A stretch of DNA of 64,000 bases from Symbiodinium natans (Eukaryota; Sar; Dinophyceae; Suessiales; Symbiodiniaceae): the NCBI GenBank assembly GCA_905221605.1, contig CAJNDS010002834.1, forward strand, positions 973,174-1,037,173, given 5' to 3'. The notes under the pieces were generated by a model that was not told the origin of the DNA, ran no database searches, and was given only the letters and a program-made list of their open reading frames with translations. This document shows positions 29,282-39,693 of this stretch, piece after piece (position 1 is the first letter of the stretch; every line of letters starts with the position of its first letter). Both the position numbers and the translations under genes were made by a program.

Positions 29282-30590
29282 CCACACCCTACACCCTACA
29301 CCCTAAACCTAAGCCCTGAACCCGAAACCCGAAACCCTATACCCTAAACTCTAGACCCCCCCCTCCAAAAGAAAGCCTAATGCCCTATACCCTATCAGCG
29401 CCAAACCCTATTGTGTTTCAAACTTATACGGCGTAGGTTCTAAGTATTAGGTCTCCTAACTGACCAACTTAACAGCCTGAACTCTGCAGTAGTCCCACTT
29501 CCCACATCCGCAAGGCATACCCTAGGCCTTGCTGTGTACTTGTGATATCTAGGGCTTCAGGGTTAGGGTTTAGGGCTTAGGGGGCCCCAAGAGTCCTCTA
29601 AAGAGAAATAGGGCTCCGGAACTGAAGGTCTTTCGGGTACTAAACTCTAAGCCCTAAACCCTAAAGCCCTAAAGTTCCTAAAGCCCAAAACCCAAAAGCC
29701 ACTCAACCCTGAATCCTAAAGCCCTAAAACCCACAACCCAATCAAACAAAAAACCCTCAACCCTCAACCCAAAGCCCTAAAGCCCTCAACCCTAAACCCT
29801 AAAACCCTTGACCCTCAACCCGGAACCCGAAACCCTAAACCCTAAACCCTAATTAAACCCTAAACCCTAAACCCTAAACCCTAAACCCTAAACCCTAAAC
29901 CCTAAACCCTAAACCCTAAACCCTAAACCCTAAACCCTAAACCCTAAACCCTAAACCCTAAACCACCATCACTGGTTAAGCCTTACCAACCTAAAGGGGG
30001 GGCCCGCTGCGGAGGCCTCGCGGCAAGGTATGGCTTTGCAGGGAGGCACCACGCCCCAGGCGTGCCGGCTTTGGGGTTGCGTTGTCTCTTGAGATTACCG
30101 GCTTTCGGGATTTCAAGGTTGTCGAGAGGTTTGGGGGAAGTGGGTTTTGGGGCTTTGGGTTTAGAGTCTGGGGTCTGCCAGCACACTGGCGCCCAAACAA
30201 ATTCATCTCTTTCGCGCGTGTTTTATTATAGGGCTCGACTCCACAAGCCCTAAGTTTGAAACTAGCTTCCAATTATTTCTGGCCTGTTGAGTGGGGGCCT
30301 GTAAAAAGGTCAACCTTTTTTGTTTCGCTGTTTTTTGGGGTTTCCATGTGGAAACAGCAGAAAGCCTTCAATCAGAGAGCCTAATTTCCAATAGTCCCTG
30401 AACATTGTTTCTTTGGTTTTCTTGTTTTTGGTTTTCCGTATTCACAGTGCAAACACTTTCTTTACATGTTGCGGCGGCGGTCTTCAACGAGCGGTGCACC
30501 ACGGAAGATGTGTGCTTTCCAAGCATGTGCCACATTTGACGCTTCCTGAGCCCTGGCGGAGGAGAGGGAAGGTGCTGGCGGAGCCGTAGT
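29282..30590. repeat. CCCTAAA-rich stretch, then unique sequence
   Basis: Degenerate CCCTAAA types at 29282-29350 and 29640-29830. Unique sequence at 29370-29600. A 17-unit CCCTAAA array at 29833-29963. Unique sequence at 29970-30590 with weak open frames on both strands (93 codons minus at 29991-30272; 63 plus at 30062-30253) that follow repeat composition and are not called. Confidence 0.65.
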
Positions 30591-30645
30591 GTCGAGCAAC
30601 GACCGAGGCGGCTGTGGCGCGAAAGTGCTGAACCTCGCGCGCCAG

Positions 30646-30822
30646 CAGCACTTTCGTGCTCAGGGCTTCACAAGCGCAGACGCCGAAGTTGCTGGTCATG
30701 GGCTCCTTGAAGTTGCGATCCGCAAGTGGGGGCTCCAAAGAGGCTTCAGTGCCTGGCTTGTTGCTGAGATGCGCATGTCACATTTCTACCTGTCCTGGCT
30801 GGCTGCCCAGCCATGCTGGGGT
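30646..30822 (+). CDS. Possible upstream exon of the nuclease gene
   Basis: The frame reads QHFRAQGFTSADAEVAGHGL, then LEVAIRKWGLQRGFSAWLVA, and reaches a donor-like GGGGT|GTAGGC in phase 0. The next exon (30905) also starts in phase 0. Protein-like, unique sequence, no recognised domain. A minus-strand frame also crosses here, so strand is not certain. Confidence 0.35.
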
Positions 30823-30904
30823 GTAGGCAAGTTGGAACTATTCATGTGCTTGCTCGTGTTTGTTTAGGTCGTAAGTGAGCACGCGTTACGTCGTAGTATG
30901 CCAG

Positions 30905-30988
30905 GCTGACGCGGAGTTCAGGGAGCCACGCCGTCATGCGCTGGAAAAATTTCCTGGTGCATTGTGCCGCAGAGATTTCGAAACTTCT
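30905..30988 (+). CDS. Exon upstream of the PD-(D/E)XK nuclease exon
   Basis: Between TATGCCAG| and |GTGAGCCTCC (canonical donor) the frame reads ADAEFREPRRHALEKFPGAL then CRRDFETS, 28 codons, phase 0 at both ends. The following intron is 70 nt (30989-31058). No telomere-type repeat occurs here, unlike the Ala-rich series. Confidence 0.5.
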
Positions 30989-31058
30989 GTGAGCCTCCGC
31001 CTTCTCTGGTTGTAAGTGTAAGCCCGCGTGTCACGGAAACACATCAAAAGATCAGCAG

Positions 31059-31166
31059 AAAAATCTGATCTCGCAGTGGAGATCATCCGGCCGCAGTATT
31101 TGGTTCGGCAACTTGGCCATGGACTTCGCAGCTGCAGTGGGCCTTCCAGGCCTGGATCTTGCACGG
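31059..31166 (+). CDS. Exon upstream of the PD-(D/E)XK nuclease exon
   Basis: After ATCAGCAG| the frame reads KNLISQWRSSGRSIWFGNLA, then MDFAAAVGLPGLDLAR, and meets CACGG|GTCTCG. 36 codons, phase 0 at both ends; it continues in phase with the exons on either side. No domain of its own. Confidence 0.45.
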
Positions 31167-31366
31167 GTCTCGTGTGCCTGCGCCGTCTTCTCGCCCTGAC
31201 AGCTCGTAGCAGCAAATAGCAAGATCCGAGTGCAGGATCAGCTTCGAAATCCTTCAGCTGGTGACTTTTGCGGGGCGGGCGACGCAGGTCTTCCTTCTTC
31301 CTTCTTTTGCTTTGTCGAGTCTCCAAATTTTATTCACTGGCTTGCCTCCGGCCCGTTGTGCCTCAG

Positions 31367-32065
31367 CTAGTCTTGCCGCTTTGCGAGTCGCCGCGTAATG
31401 ACGTCGCCACATGCGAAGCCTTACGCAACTTGCCTGCGTCAGTGCTGGATCACATCGTCCTAACCCAGGATGAGATCTCAGACACGTGGCATCACCAACG
31501 AGACGCCGCGACTCATTATGGAACATGGATGCATTTCGTATTCGAGTGTCACCTCAATGGGTTTCAGGTGCCCGCCTCATCTCCTGAAGTGCGCGTGCTA
31601 CTGAAATGGCTTCGCTGCCAGACGGGGGGTTACAGCTTGGCGCACTGAGTGGACAATTTTCAGAATGCGCTTGTCTGGCCGGCTGCATCGATCTCTGCTG
31701 CCAGCTTTCGGATGGCACTTTCATGCTGGTTGATTGGAAGCGGACCAGTGGCTTGCCCAGCAAGTACAGTTTCTCTCGGCGCATGAAAGCTCCTTTGCAA
31801 CATTTGCCAGATTGCACTGGCAGGCATTATCGACTGCAGCTGAACATTTATCGGTGCATACTCCAGCGCCATTATAACATGCCTGTGACACAAATGCTCG
31901 TTGTTTGTTGCCATCCGGAGCATTTCCCAGACGCTTGGATCGATGAGGTGCCCATCATGTTAGAAGCAGATGCCATCCTGGATTCGCTGGCAAGAGATGC
32001 CTTCGGAGGCTCCTTGCATCTGCCTTCGGATGTCTGGGCCCATATCGTTGCCCACTATGCGGATG
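31367..32065 (+). CDS. RecB/Cas4-like PD-(D/E)XK nuclease domain (one frameshift)
   Basis: The four usual motifs of RecB-like PD-(D/E)XK nucleases appear in order. Motif I helix: HYGTWMHFVFE (G-T-x2-H-x3-E) at about 31514-31546. Motif II: GCIDL with the metal-binding Asp. Motif III: LVDWKR with Asp and Lys, around 31722-31741. Motif IV: QLNIYRCIL (Q-x3-Y) about 31840. Enzymes of this fold cut DNA with Mg2+. The reading shifts by one base at the G6 run (about 31624-31629); with G7 the two frames join. The exon begins after GTGCCTCAG| (phase 0) and ends at the canonical donor |GTGAGTATC (32066). Without splicing the frame would run to a stop at 32236. Substrate and partner are unknown. It lies between Ala-rich islands on the same strand, so it may be an exon of the same gene or a nested gene. 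Confidence 0.6.
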
Positions 32066-32723
32066 GTGAGTATCTTGCCAACCTGCGTCGCCCTTTATTA
32101 TTCTCAGCGACTCCCTCCACACAGTCTTGTACACCCATTTTGGAGTCCGGGGGACTGTGGGAGTGCACTCTTTTTTTGGAAATTTTAAGCTTGTGTGATG
32201 TCGCTCAAGTATATTCATTGGGGCGTTGCTTTTCTTAAGTCGTAATGCGTGAGACGTCAAGGGAGACGAGAACCACAAACGTACCTCCCCGATAGCAAAC
32301 CGAGAGCTTGCGAGTGTCACAGTAAATAGGACTACAGACAAGGATAGATTTCCTGTCTTGCACCAATGAAGAAACAAAGAGAATTGAACGACTTCAAAAG
32401 TGACAAAGAAAGTTCTCGATGTGCCAAATTAGAATTACACATTGAAGAACGACAAGAGAGACGTTGAAAGCCAACATAGGACAAAAGCAAATACATAAAA
32501 ATGTCAATAGTAACAAACTATTTAATCTTGAGCGAAACCCCACCACCCCCCCCCCCCCCCCCCCCCAAGCCTTAAGCCCTAAGCCCTTAAACCCGAAAAA
32601 CCTAAACCTAAACTTCCTAAACCCTAAACCCCAAAAAACCCTGAACACTATATACGCTAAACCCCAAACCCTGAACCCTAAACCCTGAACCCTGAACCCT
32701 AAACCCTAACAAGCCCCTGGAGC
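32066..32723. other. Intron or intergenic after the nuclease exon
   Basis: Unique sequence to about 32530, with no recognised gene. Then a poly-C tract (32542-32566) and CCCTAAA-type repeats (32570-32710) before the next island. Confidence 0.5.
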
Positions 32724-32794
32724 TCCAAGAGGCTGCTGCCGCTCAGGCGGCCGCTGCCGCTGCGAAGGCGGGCGAGGTGGCCGGCTTGGCGCAG
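32724..32794 (+). CDS. Ala-rich mini-exon
   Basis: After CTGGAG| the frame reads LQEAAAAQAAAAAAKAGEVA then GLAQ and ends GCGCAG|GTGGGG. CCCTAAA before; GGGGTTTA-type repeats after. The length comes out within one base of a multiple of three; the GCN run makes the count uncertain. Confidence 0.6.
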
Positions 32795-33435
32795 GTGGGG
32801 ATCGGGGGAGATTTAGGGGGGTTTTCGGGGTTTGGGGTTGAGGGTTTATAGGGTTAGGGGCTTTAGGGGTTTTCGGGGTTTTAGGGGTTTAGGGGCTTTA
32901 GGGGTTTTAGGGGCGTTAGGGGCTTTAGGGGTTTTAGGGGTTTTAGGGGCTTTAGGGCCTTTAGGGGCTTTAGAGGTTTTAGGGTTTAGGGTTAGGGTTA
33001 GGGGTTTTAACCCTAAACCCTAAACCCTAGACCCTAAACCTAAACCCTAAACCTTGTTAGTGCTTCAGGGATGGGAGGTGGGTTTGGCAAAAGGGTTCAG
33101 GGCTTAGGGGGCTTTAAGGGGTTTAGGGTTCGGGGTTTAGGGTTTTAGGGGTTAGGGTTTAATTGATTATGATTTAGGGCTTCAGGGATGGGAGGTAGGT
33201 TTGGCGGTTTATGGTGCAAGCTCGAACACCCCCAGCTGCGACTCCCTAGCCGTAAGTGCCCTGTGCCATACACTGGAAGATTGGAGCCTCAAAGCCCATA
33301 TACACCCTAGACGGCCGATAGACCCCACAAACCCAGAAAGCCTATAAACCCCAATAAATGACAGAAGCCATGTATGCAGTCCCATGTATTATAAGACTTG
33401 CACTCGAAAAACCCAAGCCAGCACGCATGTGTCAG
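32795..33435. repeat. GGGGTTTTA / GGGGCTTTA nonamer minisatellite and telomere-like types
   Basis: Nonamer-like units GGGGTTTTA/GGGGCTTTA at 32815-32985, a short CCCTAAA block at 33008-33055, GGGTTTAG types at 33090-33180, then unique sequence. An AGGGATGGGAGGTGGGTTTGGC motif is duplicated at 33067 and 33184. Confidence 0.7.
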
Positions 33436-33489
33436 GAGAAGTTGGCCGACGTGGCGGTGGCCGCCGCCGCCAAGGCCGCCTACGAACTG
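33436..33489 (+). CDS. Ala-rich mini-exon
   Basis: Between GTGTCAG| and GAACTG|GTCTGT the frame reads EKLADVAVAAAAKAAYEL, 18 codons, phase 0, GT donor. Flanks here are not heptamers. Confidence 0.6.
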
Positions 33490-34037
33490 GTCTGTGCCGC
33501 AACCTGGTGGCAACGCGTCGAAGGTGAGGGGCTTTTGGGGGATGCAGCGACTGAGGGTCGAAGCCTAATGGGCTCTGGGTTCAGGGGCGATTTGGTAATT
33601 ATAGTTTAGCCCGGAAAGGTCTGGGTCTGCCAGCTCGCGAGCCAGCCCGCCAAAACCCAAACAAAAGGTGACTCCCTAACCCAAGAAGTCCCCTGAGTCC
33701 CGAAATCCCTAAGCCCCTAGCTCCCCGAGCTGAAAGAGGTCCAAACGGTTTGTGGACAGGATTTGGGGCTCAAGCCTATTTGATTCCGCCTTAAAAAGGG
33801 TTGGGCTCCATGTTGATTTTTTCCGGGGGGCGGGGCACGTTGAACCCTGAGCTAGGGCTTCCTGAGAGATGCCGCTACAAAACAGAGACGTCTAGGGTTC
33901 AGGGTTTACAGGGTACAAGGTTTAGGGTTTAGGGTTTAGGGTTTAGGGTTTAGGGGGGTTTGAGTGGTTTAGTGCTTCTCCTTTTCAGGGACCAGGGAAA
34001 CCGAAAAACTGCACAGAATGCCCCCCTCAGCAACAAG

Positions 34038-34085
34038 GACGGGGCGGCCCCGAACGCACCGAGCGAGGCAAATTGGGCTGCCCAG
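34038..34085 (+). CDS. Ala-rich mini-exon
   Basis: Between CAACAAG| and GCCCAG|GTCTAG the frame reads DGAAPNAPSEANWAAQ, 16 codons, phase 0, GT donor. TTTAGGG-type arrays on both sides. Confidence 0.5.
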
Positions 34086-34294
34086 GTCTAGTGTTTACGG
34101 TTTAGTGGTTTAAGGTTTCGGGTTCGGGGTTCAGGATTTAGGGTTTAGGGTTTCGGGTTTAGGGTTTCGGGTTCAGGGTTTTCAGGCTTTAGGGTTTAGG
34201 GTGGCTACCAAAGGGTCATGAGGGATTTGATCTCAGCCCTGCCTCCAAGCTGCCCCAACACCGTTTCAAGGCTGTTGGAGTTTAGGGTGTTGGG

Positions 34295-34396
34295 TTGGGA
34301 TGTTTGCCCCTTATACTAACAGTCCTTCATACGAATTGGAGTACCCCCTACTAGAATCCGTATTAAGGACTGTTAGGAACAAGGGGAGCATCCCAA
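34295..34396. mobile_element. Family A hairpin element, copy 1
   Basis: ~102 bp. Left end TTGGGATGTTTGCCCCTTAT, right end the imperfect reverse complement (AAGGGGAGCATCCCAA). Inner stem CTAACAGTCCTT / AAGGACTGTTAG. No coding capacity. Four other copies are in the window. Confidence 0.75.
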
Positions 34397-35159
34397 GTTT
34401 GGGCTGGTGGGTAGGGTTTAGGGTTTAGGGTTTAGGGTTTAGGGTTTAGGGTGTAGGGTTTAGGGTTTCGGGTTTAGGGTTTGGGGTTTGGGGTTTGGAG
34501 TTTAGGGTTTAGGGTTAAGGGCCGCATACATGACAGCTGGACAAAGAAGTCATAAATACCAAAGGAAGCCCAGACCGTGAAGCTCATCAATATGCAAAAC
34601 TAGAGTACATAGGTATAGTAAGAAATTCTTACTCTCGTAGTTACTGTAGTACACCCTAAACCCCAAAACCCTAAACTCAAAAAGGTAAGTTTCCAATATA
34701 TTGTACATAGTGTATTAGATACAGCCAAACAGTCGCATGTCGACTGCTAACTCCTGCAATGAAGCTCCGCTGTAGAACCATGACCCTTTATAAGCGGGGC
34801 CGGGTTCCACCGCTTCAGAGGTTTCAGAGTTTAGGGTTTAGGGTTTAGGGTTTAGCGTTTGAGGTTGAGGGGGGAGTTGGGGTTTAGGGGCGCCGGGTGC
34901 TTGAGGCATCATTTAGCTTACTTCAGGCCACAAGTTTCTCGACCTGGCCTGAAAACGACAACATCTACAAATGGCAAGTCTGTTTCTGAAGCCTCTGTAA
35001 TTGCAGGGCATATCCCCAAGGTGTGAAGCCCTAAACGCTCTGCCCTCCAAGGTCTGACCTAAACCCTAACTGAAACGCCGAGGGTAGTTCCTGCACCGTG
35101 AAGCTCAAATCCACGAGTTTTGGCCCTAAGCCTAGACCCCAAGCCCGAAATCCCACAAG

Positions 35160-35306
35160 GTGGACTGTACATTATCACCTGGGTAACTCGACTTCGGGGA
35201 CGTATACTTGGGTGATACGTACAGTTACTATTATAGTTACCCTAATCCCTAAACCCTAAGCCCTAAGCCCTAAACCCAAACCCCAAAGTACCCTGAACCT
35301 CCAAGT
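35160..35306. mobile_element. Family C-like element with CCCTAAA-type block before its right end
   Basis: A stem around GTGATACGTACAGTTACTA, then TAGTTACCC, a ~50-bp CCCTAAA/CCCTAAG block, and then the family C terminal motif AGTACCCTGAACCTCCAAG. Same arrangement as 21175-21478. Confidence 0.45.
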
Positions 35307-35332
35307 AGAGGATGTTCAACACCCCCTGCCAG

Positions 35333-35368
35333 GCGGGCCTGGCTGCGCAGCGCGCCGGTCTGGTCCAG
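35333..35368 (+). CDS. Ala-rich mini-exon
   Basis: Between TGCCAG| and GTCCAG|GC the frame reads AGLAAQRAGLVQ, 12 codons, phase 0; open further as AALGAL. TTTAGGG-type follows. Confidence 0.55.
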
Positions 35369-36268
35369 GCGGCGTTGGGGGCCTTAGGGTTCAGGGTTTG
35401 GGGTGTAGGGTTTTGGGTTTAGGGTATAGGGTTTACAGTTTAGGGTTTAGGGTTTAGGGTTTAGGGTTTTGGAGGGAGAGGGAATTGGATGGTTTAGGGG
35501 TTAGAGTATTGCGGCTTTTGAGAGGGGGGCACCCTATGATCTCACTTTTGAACACTAGGAAAAGGGTCCAAGTCGCGTTGATGCCACCTCAAAGCAGTGA
35601 ACACTGGGCGGCTCGAGAACAAGCTTGCTGATTTTCTGAGATCTCATAGACTATTCCCTAAACCCTAAACCCTAAACCCTAAATCTTAATCGGGAAGTTA
35701 GGGGATTAGGAGCCATACACTCGCCCCCCTCCCCCCCCCGATTGCATAACTCTGTGAAAGGATTAACATAGCAGGGACATGATTCCCTTTTGTAGGGCTT
35801 AGTGCTGTGATGCCCAGTTGTACGTTGATAACATTCCTCTTGGCACAACAGGGCGATACCCTAAACCCGGAGGATTTCAACACGCCTTACGAAAACACTC
35901 CGAAACTCGAAAAGAAAAACCCGAAATCCTAAAGCCTAAGCCCTAGACCCTAAACCCGTAGCCCCAGGCAACCCCAGCGAGATCGCCGCCATTGAATCCT
36001 CGAAAAACTCAATGGAGCCCAAAGCTCTCAAACCCGAAGCCTTCAACAACAGACCTAAATCTAAATCGTTGCACCCTTATAAGCCCTTAAGCCTCTAAAG
36101 TTTCTGGGGGAGAGGGGGCTGGAGGCTTTTCCTCACTTTGGGTCCTCCCCTCCCTCCCCCCCGGTCCCCCCTAAACCCGAAACCCGAAACCCGAAACCCT
36201 AAACCCTAATCCCTAAACCCTAAACCCTAAACCCTAAACCCTAAACCCTAAACCCTAAACCCCTGCAG
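35369..36268. repeat. Telomere-like intron with unique middle
   Basis: TTTAGGG-type at 35385-35470; unique sequence at 35475-35650 and 35690-36110 with no gene; CCCTAAA at 35655-35690 and a clean CCCGAAA-to-CCCTAAA block at 36170-36262. Confidence 0.6.
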
Positions 36269-36310
36269 GGCCTGGTGCCTGACAAGGCCGCCGAGCTGGC
36301 TGCTGAGGCG
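36269..36310 (+). CDS. Ala-rich mini-exon
   Basis: Between CCCTGCAG| and GAGGCG|GTGGGG the frame reads GLVPDKAAELAAEA, 14 codons, phase 0. CCCTAAA lies immediately before and TTTAGGG starts 2 bp after the donor: the tightest example of the layout. Confidence 0.65.
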
Positions 36311-36936
36311 GTGGGGTTTAGGGTTTAGGGTTTAGGGTTTCGGGTTTAGGGTTTAGGGTTTCGGGTTTAGGGTTTAGGGTTCAGGGTTTAGGGTTTCGGG
36401 TTTAGGGTTTGGAATTTGGGGTTTGGAATTTGGGGTTTGGGGTCTAGGGTTTGGGGTTTAGGGTTTAGGGTTTGGGGTTTAGTTGGGGTTTGGGGTTTAG
36501 GGTTTAGGGTTTTTGGGCTTTGGGTTTAGGGTCATAGGTTTCAGGGTGTCAGGGTTTGCTTCTTTGGGGTTGGGGGGGTTGTAGGTGTTTGGGGTTTTGG
36601 GTTTTGGGTTTCAGGGTGTTGGAGTTTCAGTGTGTTAGGGTTTGAGGGTTTTCGGGTGTTAGGTCCGCAGGGTTTTAGGATGTGGTGTTTTAGGGTTTTA
36701 GGCTCTCGGGCTCTAAGGGTTTCAGGACTAACTTTAGGGTCTTCGGCTGTTTTGGGGGCTCTCCATAGAATCATAGTACTGGTAGACCTATGTACATAGA
36801 GAAAGAAAGGTGGAGTGTGGCTTCTCGGCATGATCCGATGGCCTCACCCTAAATCTAAATCCGAAAACCTAAACCCTAAACCCTAAACCCTAAACCCTAA
36901 ACCCTAAACCCTAACGATGATGTCACAGCCCTGCAG
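36311..36936. repeat. Telomere-like intron
   Basis: TTTAGGG/TTTCGGG/TTTGGGG types fill 36314-36720; a short unique segment to 36845; CCCTAAA at 36860-36913. Confidence 0.7.
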
Positions 36937-37020
36937 TGCACCCTCTGCAAGTACGTCTGTGATTACGCCGTGTTCGATCAGCATGTCTACTCTCACGTAC
37001 AACTGAAGTATGAGAAGACG
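36937..37020 (+). CDS. Exon encoding a C2H2-like zinc finger
   Basis: Between CCCTGCAG| and GAAGACG|GTGAGAGG (canonical donor) the frame reads CTLCKYVCDYAVFDQHVYSH then VQLKYEKT. The C-x2-C-x11-H-x3-H spacing fits a C2H2 finger one residue shorter than the classic 12-residue loop. 28 codons, phase 0 at both ends. It is not Ala-rich but has the same CCCTAAA flank upstream, so it may be an exon of the same gene. Confidence 0.55.
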
Positions 37021-37283
37021 GTGAGAGGACGCAATTCTGCTGTGACTGTGGCCCCCGTGCGTAGATGAACTGGGACAGGCGTCATGAACCCTAAACCCTA
37101 AAGCCTAAACCCGAAACCCTAAACCTTAAACCCTAGCCCTAAATCCAAAAAGAATCAAAACCCTGGGCATCTAACGCGCCTCCGTTCCTATGAGCCCCAA
37201 AACCGAATTCCCTGCACGAACTCCCATCCCCACCAAAGCCCCATAAGTATGAATCCTCTAAACCACAAATTTAAAGCGGAGAG
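37021..37283. repeat. Short intron between zinc-finger exon and next mini-exon
   Basis: Begins GTGAGAGGAC; unique sequence, then CCCTAAA types at 37085-37145 and mixed sequence up to AAAGCGGAGAG|. Lacks a TTTAGGG start. Confidence 0.45.
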
Positions 37284-37340
37284 GCCGCAGGTCAATACGC
37301 CGCTGAGATGGCTCTGGAGGGCTCCGCCACGCCGGAGAAG
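37284..37340 (+). CDS. Ala-rich mini-exon
   Basis: Between GGAGAG| and GAGAAG|GC the frame reads AAGQYAAEMALEGSATPEK, 19 codons, phase 0. TTTAGGG-type repeats follow from 37355. Confidence 0.55.
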
Positions 37341-38244
37341 GCACGACGGAGAGTTTAGAGTTTAGGGTTTAGGGTTTAGAATTTAGGGTTTAGGGTTTAG
37401 GGTTTTATATAGTAGGGTGTAGGGTTCAGGGTTCAGGGTTCAGGGTTCAGGTTCAGGGTTGGGGGCTTTGGGGTAGTCAGGGTTGATGAGGCAGGGCTTT
37501 AGGTTATTGGGGCTTATGTATGGTTTGTAGGGGTTTACTCGAGTCTACTAGGGCTGCTTAAGGCTCAGTAGGGTTTAGTGTTCATGGTGGCAACCCTCCC
37601 CCACAATATTCAAAAGTGTCATGAGAAAGTAGTAGAGTTTGAGGAGTCGGGGAGGGGTTCATGGTTTCCAGGCTTGCGGGCTGCATGTAGGGAGTTTGGA
37701 ATGCAGGCTTTGAGGTTTGGGTTTGGAGTTTGGGTTTGGGTGCTTCTGCAAAAGTTGGCTGAAGAGTTTATTCGGGGGTGTCCAAAATTAGGGGTACCTT
37801 ATTGGGGTCCTTATTACAAGGGAATTCTACCACTTGGGGGCTATTTCTAGGGGTCCCTTATTTGCGTAAACCCCCCAATTTATCTGCGTGTTTAGGTGGG
37901 GGTCTATGTGCAGGTTTAGGCTTTCGGGGGTGCACCAGTCGGCCCATGCTCAGTCTACCTTTAGGGTTTAGGGTTTAGGGTTTAGGGTTTAGGGTTTAGG
38001 GTTTAGGGTTTAATGAGAAGGGTCGGATCTACACCCCAATAAAACCCCCAAAATGATGGCCTTAAAGAGCTTTTCTTCTTCTAGGAAGACAGCCCATCTC
38101 TGGGAAATGAATAACATCCGGGAAGGCAGAGCAAAAAGGTTGCGGGTATTGCTCATCGGGTCGGGTTCAAGTTCTCCTTTGCCTTCGCTTGTTGATGCCA
38201 TGCCGGCCGCGCCAGGATGTGGCAGATGCCCGCAGGAACATGCC

Positions 38245-38352
38245 CCCTAAGGGTCCATATACCCATGTAGTATATACTTGGTCCCTAAAGCTACTATATG
38301 GGAACCCCTTTTCAGGCCCAAGTATACACTCTTTAGGAACATGGACCCTTGG
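38245..38352. mobile_element. Family B hairpin element, copy 1
   Basis: ~108 bp with ends CCCTAAGGGTCCATATACC and GAACATGGACCCTTGG (inverted). The interior ...CAAGTATACACTCTTTAGGAAC contains a TTTAGG hexamer. No coding capacity. Confidence 0.7.
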
Positions 38353-38471
38353 GGGCCAACGCGGTGCTGCCCTCCTTGCGCGCACTGCCACCCACCATGT
38401 GCGTGGCAAGCGCATCCGAAATCGTCTGGGGTTCAAGGGTTTAGGCTGAGAAAAATAAGGCAAATCTCTTA

Positions 38472-38577
38472 CCCTAAGGGTCCATGTACCTGTATAGTTA
38501 ATACATATACGGGCCCTCAAGCTACTAATTATGTAGGACCCCCTTTAAGGTCAAGTACTTGGGTATATGGACCTTTG
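38472..38577. mobile_element. Family B hairpin element, copy 2
   Basis: ~106 bp; ends CCCTAAGGGTCCATGTACC and GGTATATGGACCTTTGG, similar in the middle to copy 1 (CTCAAGCTACTA / AAGTACTTGG). Confidence 0.7.
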
Positions 38578-39017
38578 GAGTTCAGAGGTTGGGATGAGAG
38601 TTGAGGGGTAGGTTTTGGCGCGCAGTGGTGTTTTGGGCCCCAAAGTGTAGCTTTCCTGGTCTAAGGGGTGAGATCATTCACAGAAAGTTCGTTCGCGAAA
38701 GAAAGGGCTCACCTTTTATATCTTACAGTCGCTTATAGCCCTAAAGGTTCTAGTTTACCCCTGGGCCTCAACCCCAAACCCTAAACTCAAAGCCCTAAGC
38801 TCTAAATCCTACCCTAACCTCTAAATCCTAGACCCTGATCCCTTCAGGCTCGCAAGTTGCTTGTTCCCTTTAAACTCTACACTAAACCCCAAAACCCTAA
38901 ACCCTAGACCTTATACCCTAAACCCTATACCCTAAACCTTAAACCCTAAACCCTAAACCCTAGACCTTATACCCTAAACCTTAAACCCTAAACCCTAAAC
39001 CCTATACTAAGCCTGAA

Positions 39018-39077
39018 AGAGCCGCCAGCGATTCCGGACAGCAGGTGGCCGAGGCGGCAGGCGAGGCAGCGGCCAAG
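39018..39077 (+). CDS. Ala-rich mini-exon
   Basis: The frame reads RAASDSGQQVAEAAGEAAAK and ends GCCAAG|GC. The acceptor is CTGAAAG| (39018) or CAGCAG| (39044). CCCTAAA before, TTTAGGG-type after. Confidence 0.6.
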
Positions 39078-39693
39078 GCGGGGGGAGGGTTGAGGGCCAG
39101 TTGAGGGTTTAGGGTTCAGGGTTTAGGGTTGAGGCTGTAAAGGACTTTTGGCTCGCACAACGGCTTCACGTGCTTCTACATCAAGCGAGGGTATCGTGTG
39201 TGTAGTCTAGGAGGTTCACTGAAGAGTTGACATCTCTTGGGCGTATCATCTGTTGGGGTTTAGGGTTTAGGGTTTTGGGGGAGTTACTGTAGTGTACGTA
39301 TGAGGGGATTTTAAGGGAATACTATTCGTAATTAGTCCGACCCCTATACAAGGGCCTATAGGGCTTCTATTTCAAGGGATTCAGACTCGTAGTCCTAAGG
39401 TTGTACCCTACAGGTTCCCTTACTCCGAATATGGCCCTTATGAACCCTTAGAGGGTCTTTTAAAAGGGTGCCTAAAACCCAAGGGCACAACCGTAAGAGG
39501 TACAACCCCTAGAATCTTGCCAGCACCTTACCCAGTGTTAGGCAGCATGTGTGGTGTAGGGTGCACCCCAGCACCTGCAAACAAGATCTGGCAACCCTGA
39601 ACCCCTTTGAGCTTCCCCTAAACCCTAAACCCTAAACCCTAAACCCTAAACCCTAAACCCTAAACCCTAAACCCTAAACATCGCCGAAGCAAG
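39078..39693. repeat. Telomere-like intron with unique middle
   Basis: TTTAGGG at 39105-39128 and 39258-39272. Unique sequence at 39280-39600 rich in short inverted repeats (AAGGGTGCCTAAAACC type), no gene. A 9-unit CCCTAAA array at 39616-39678. Confidence 0.6.

Larger units (their letters stand above)
34086..35332. repeat. Telomere-like intron with hairpin elements A and C
   Basis: TTTAGGG/TTTCGGG at 34100-34200 and 34410-34515; family A element at 34295-34396; unique sequence at 34520-34820 and 34890-35150 without a gene; a family C piece with a CCCTAAG/CCCTAAA block at 35160-35306. Confidence 0.6.
37341..39017. repeat. Mixed region with TTTAGGG arrays and two family B elements
   Basis: TTTAGGG-type at 37355-37460 and a clean 7-unit array at 37961-38012. 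Unique sequence at 37470-37950, 38015-38240 and 38590-38750 with weak open frames and no recognised gene. Family B copies at 38245-38352 and 38472-38577. CCCTAAA types at 38880-39005. Confidence 0.6.

Noticed and set aside
30934-31326. 130-codon Arg-rich minus frame
   Set aside because: The plus strand shows phase-compatible exons with GTGAGC and AG borders leading into the nuclease; the minus frame has no motif.
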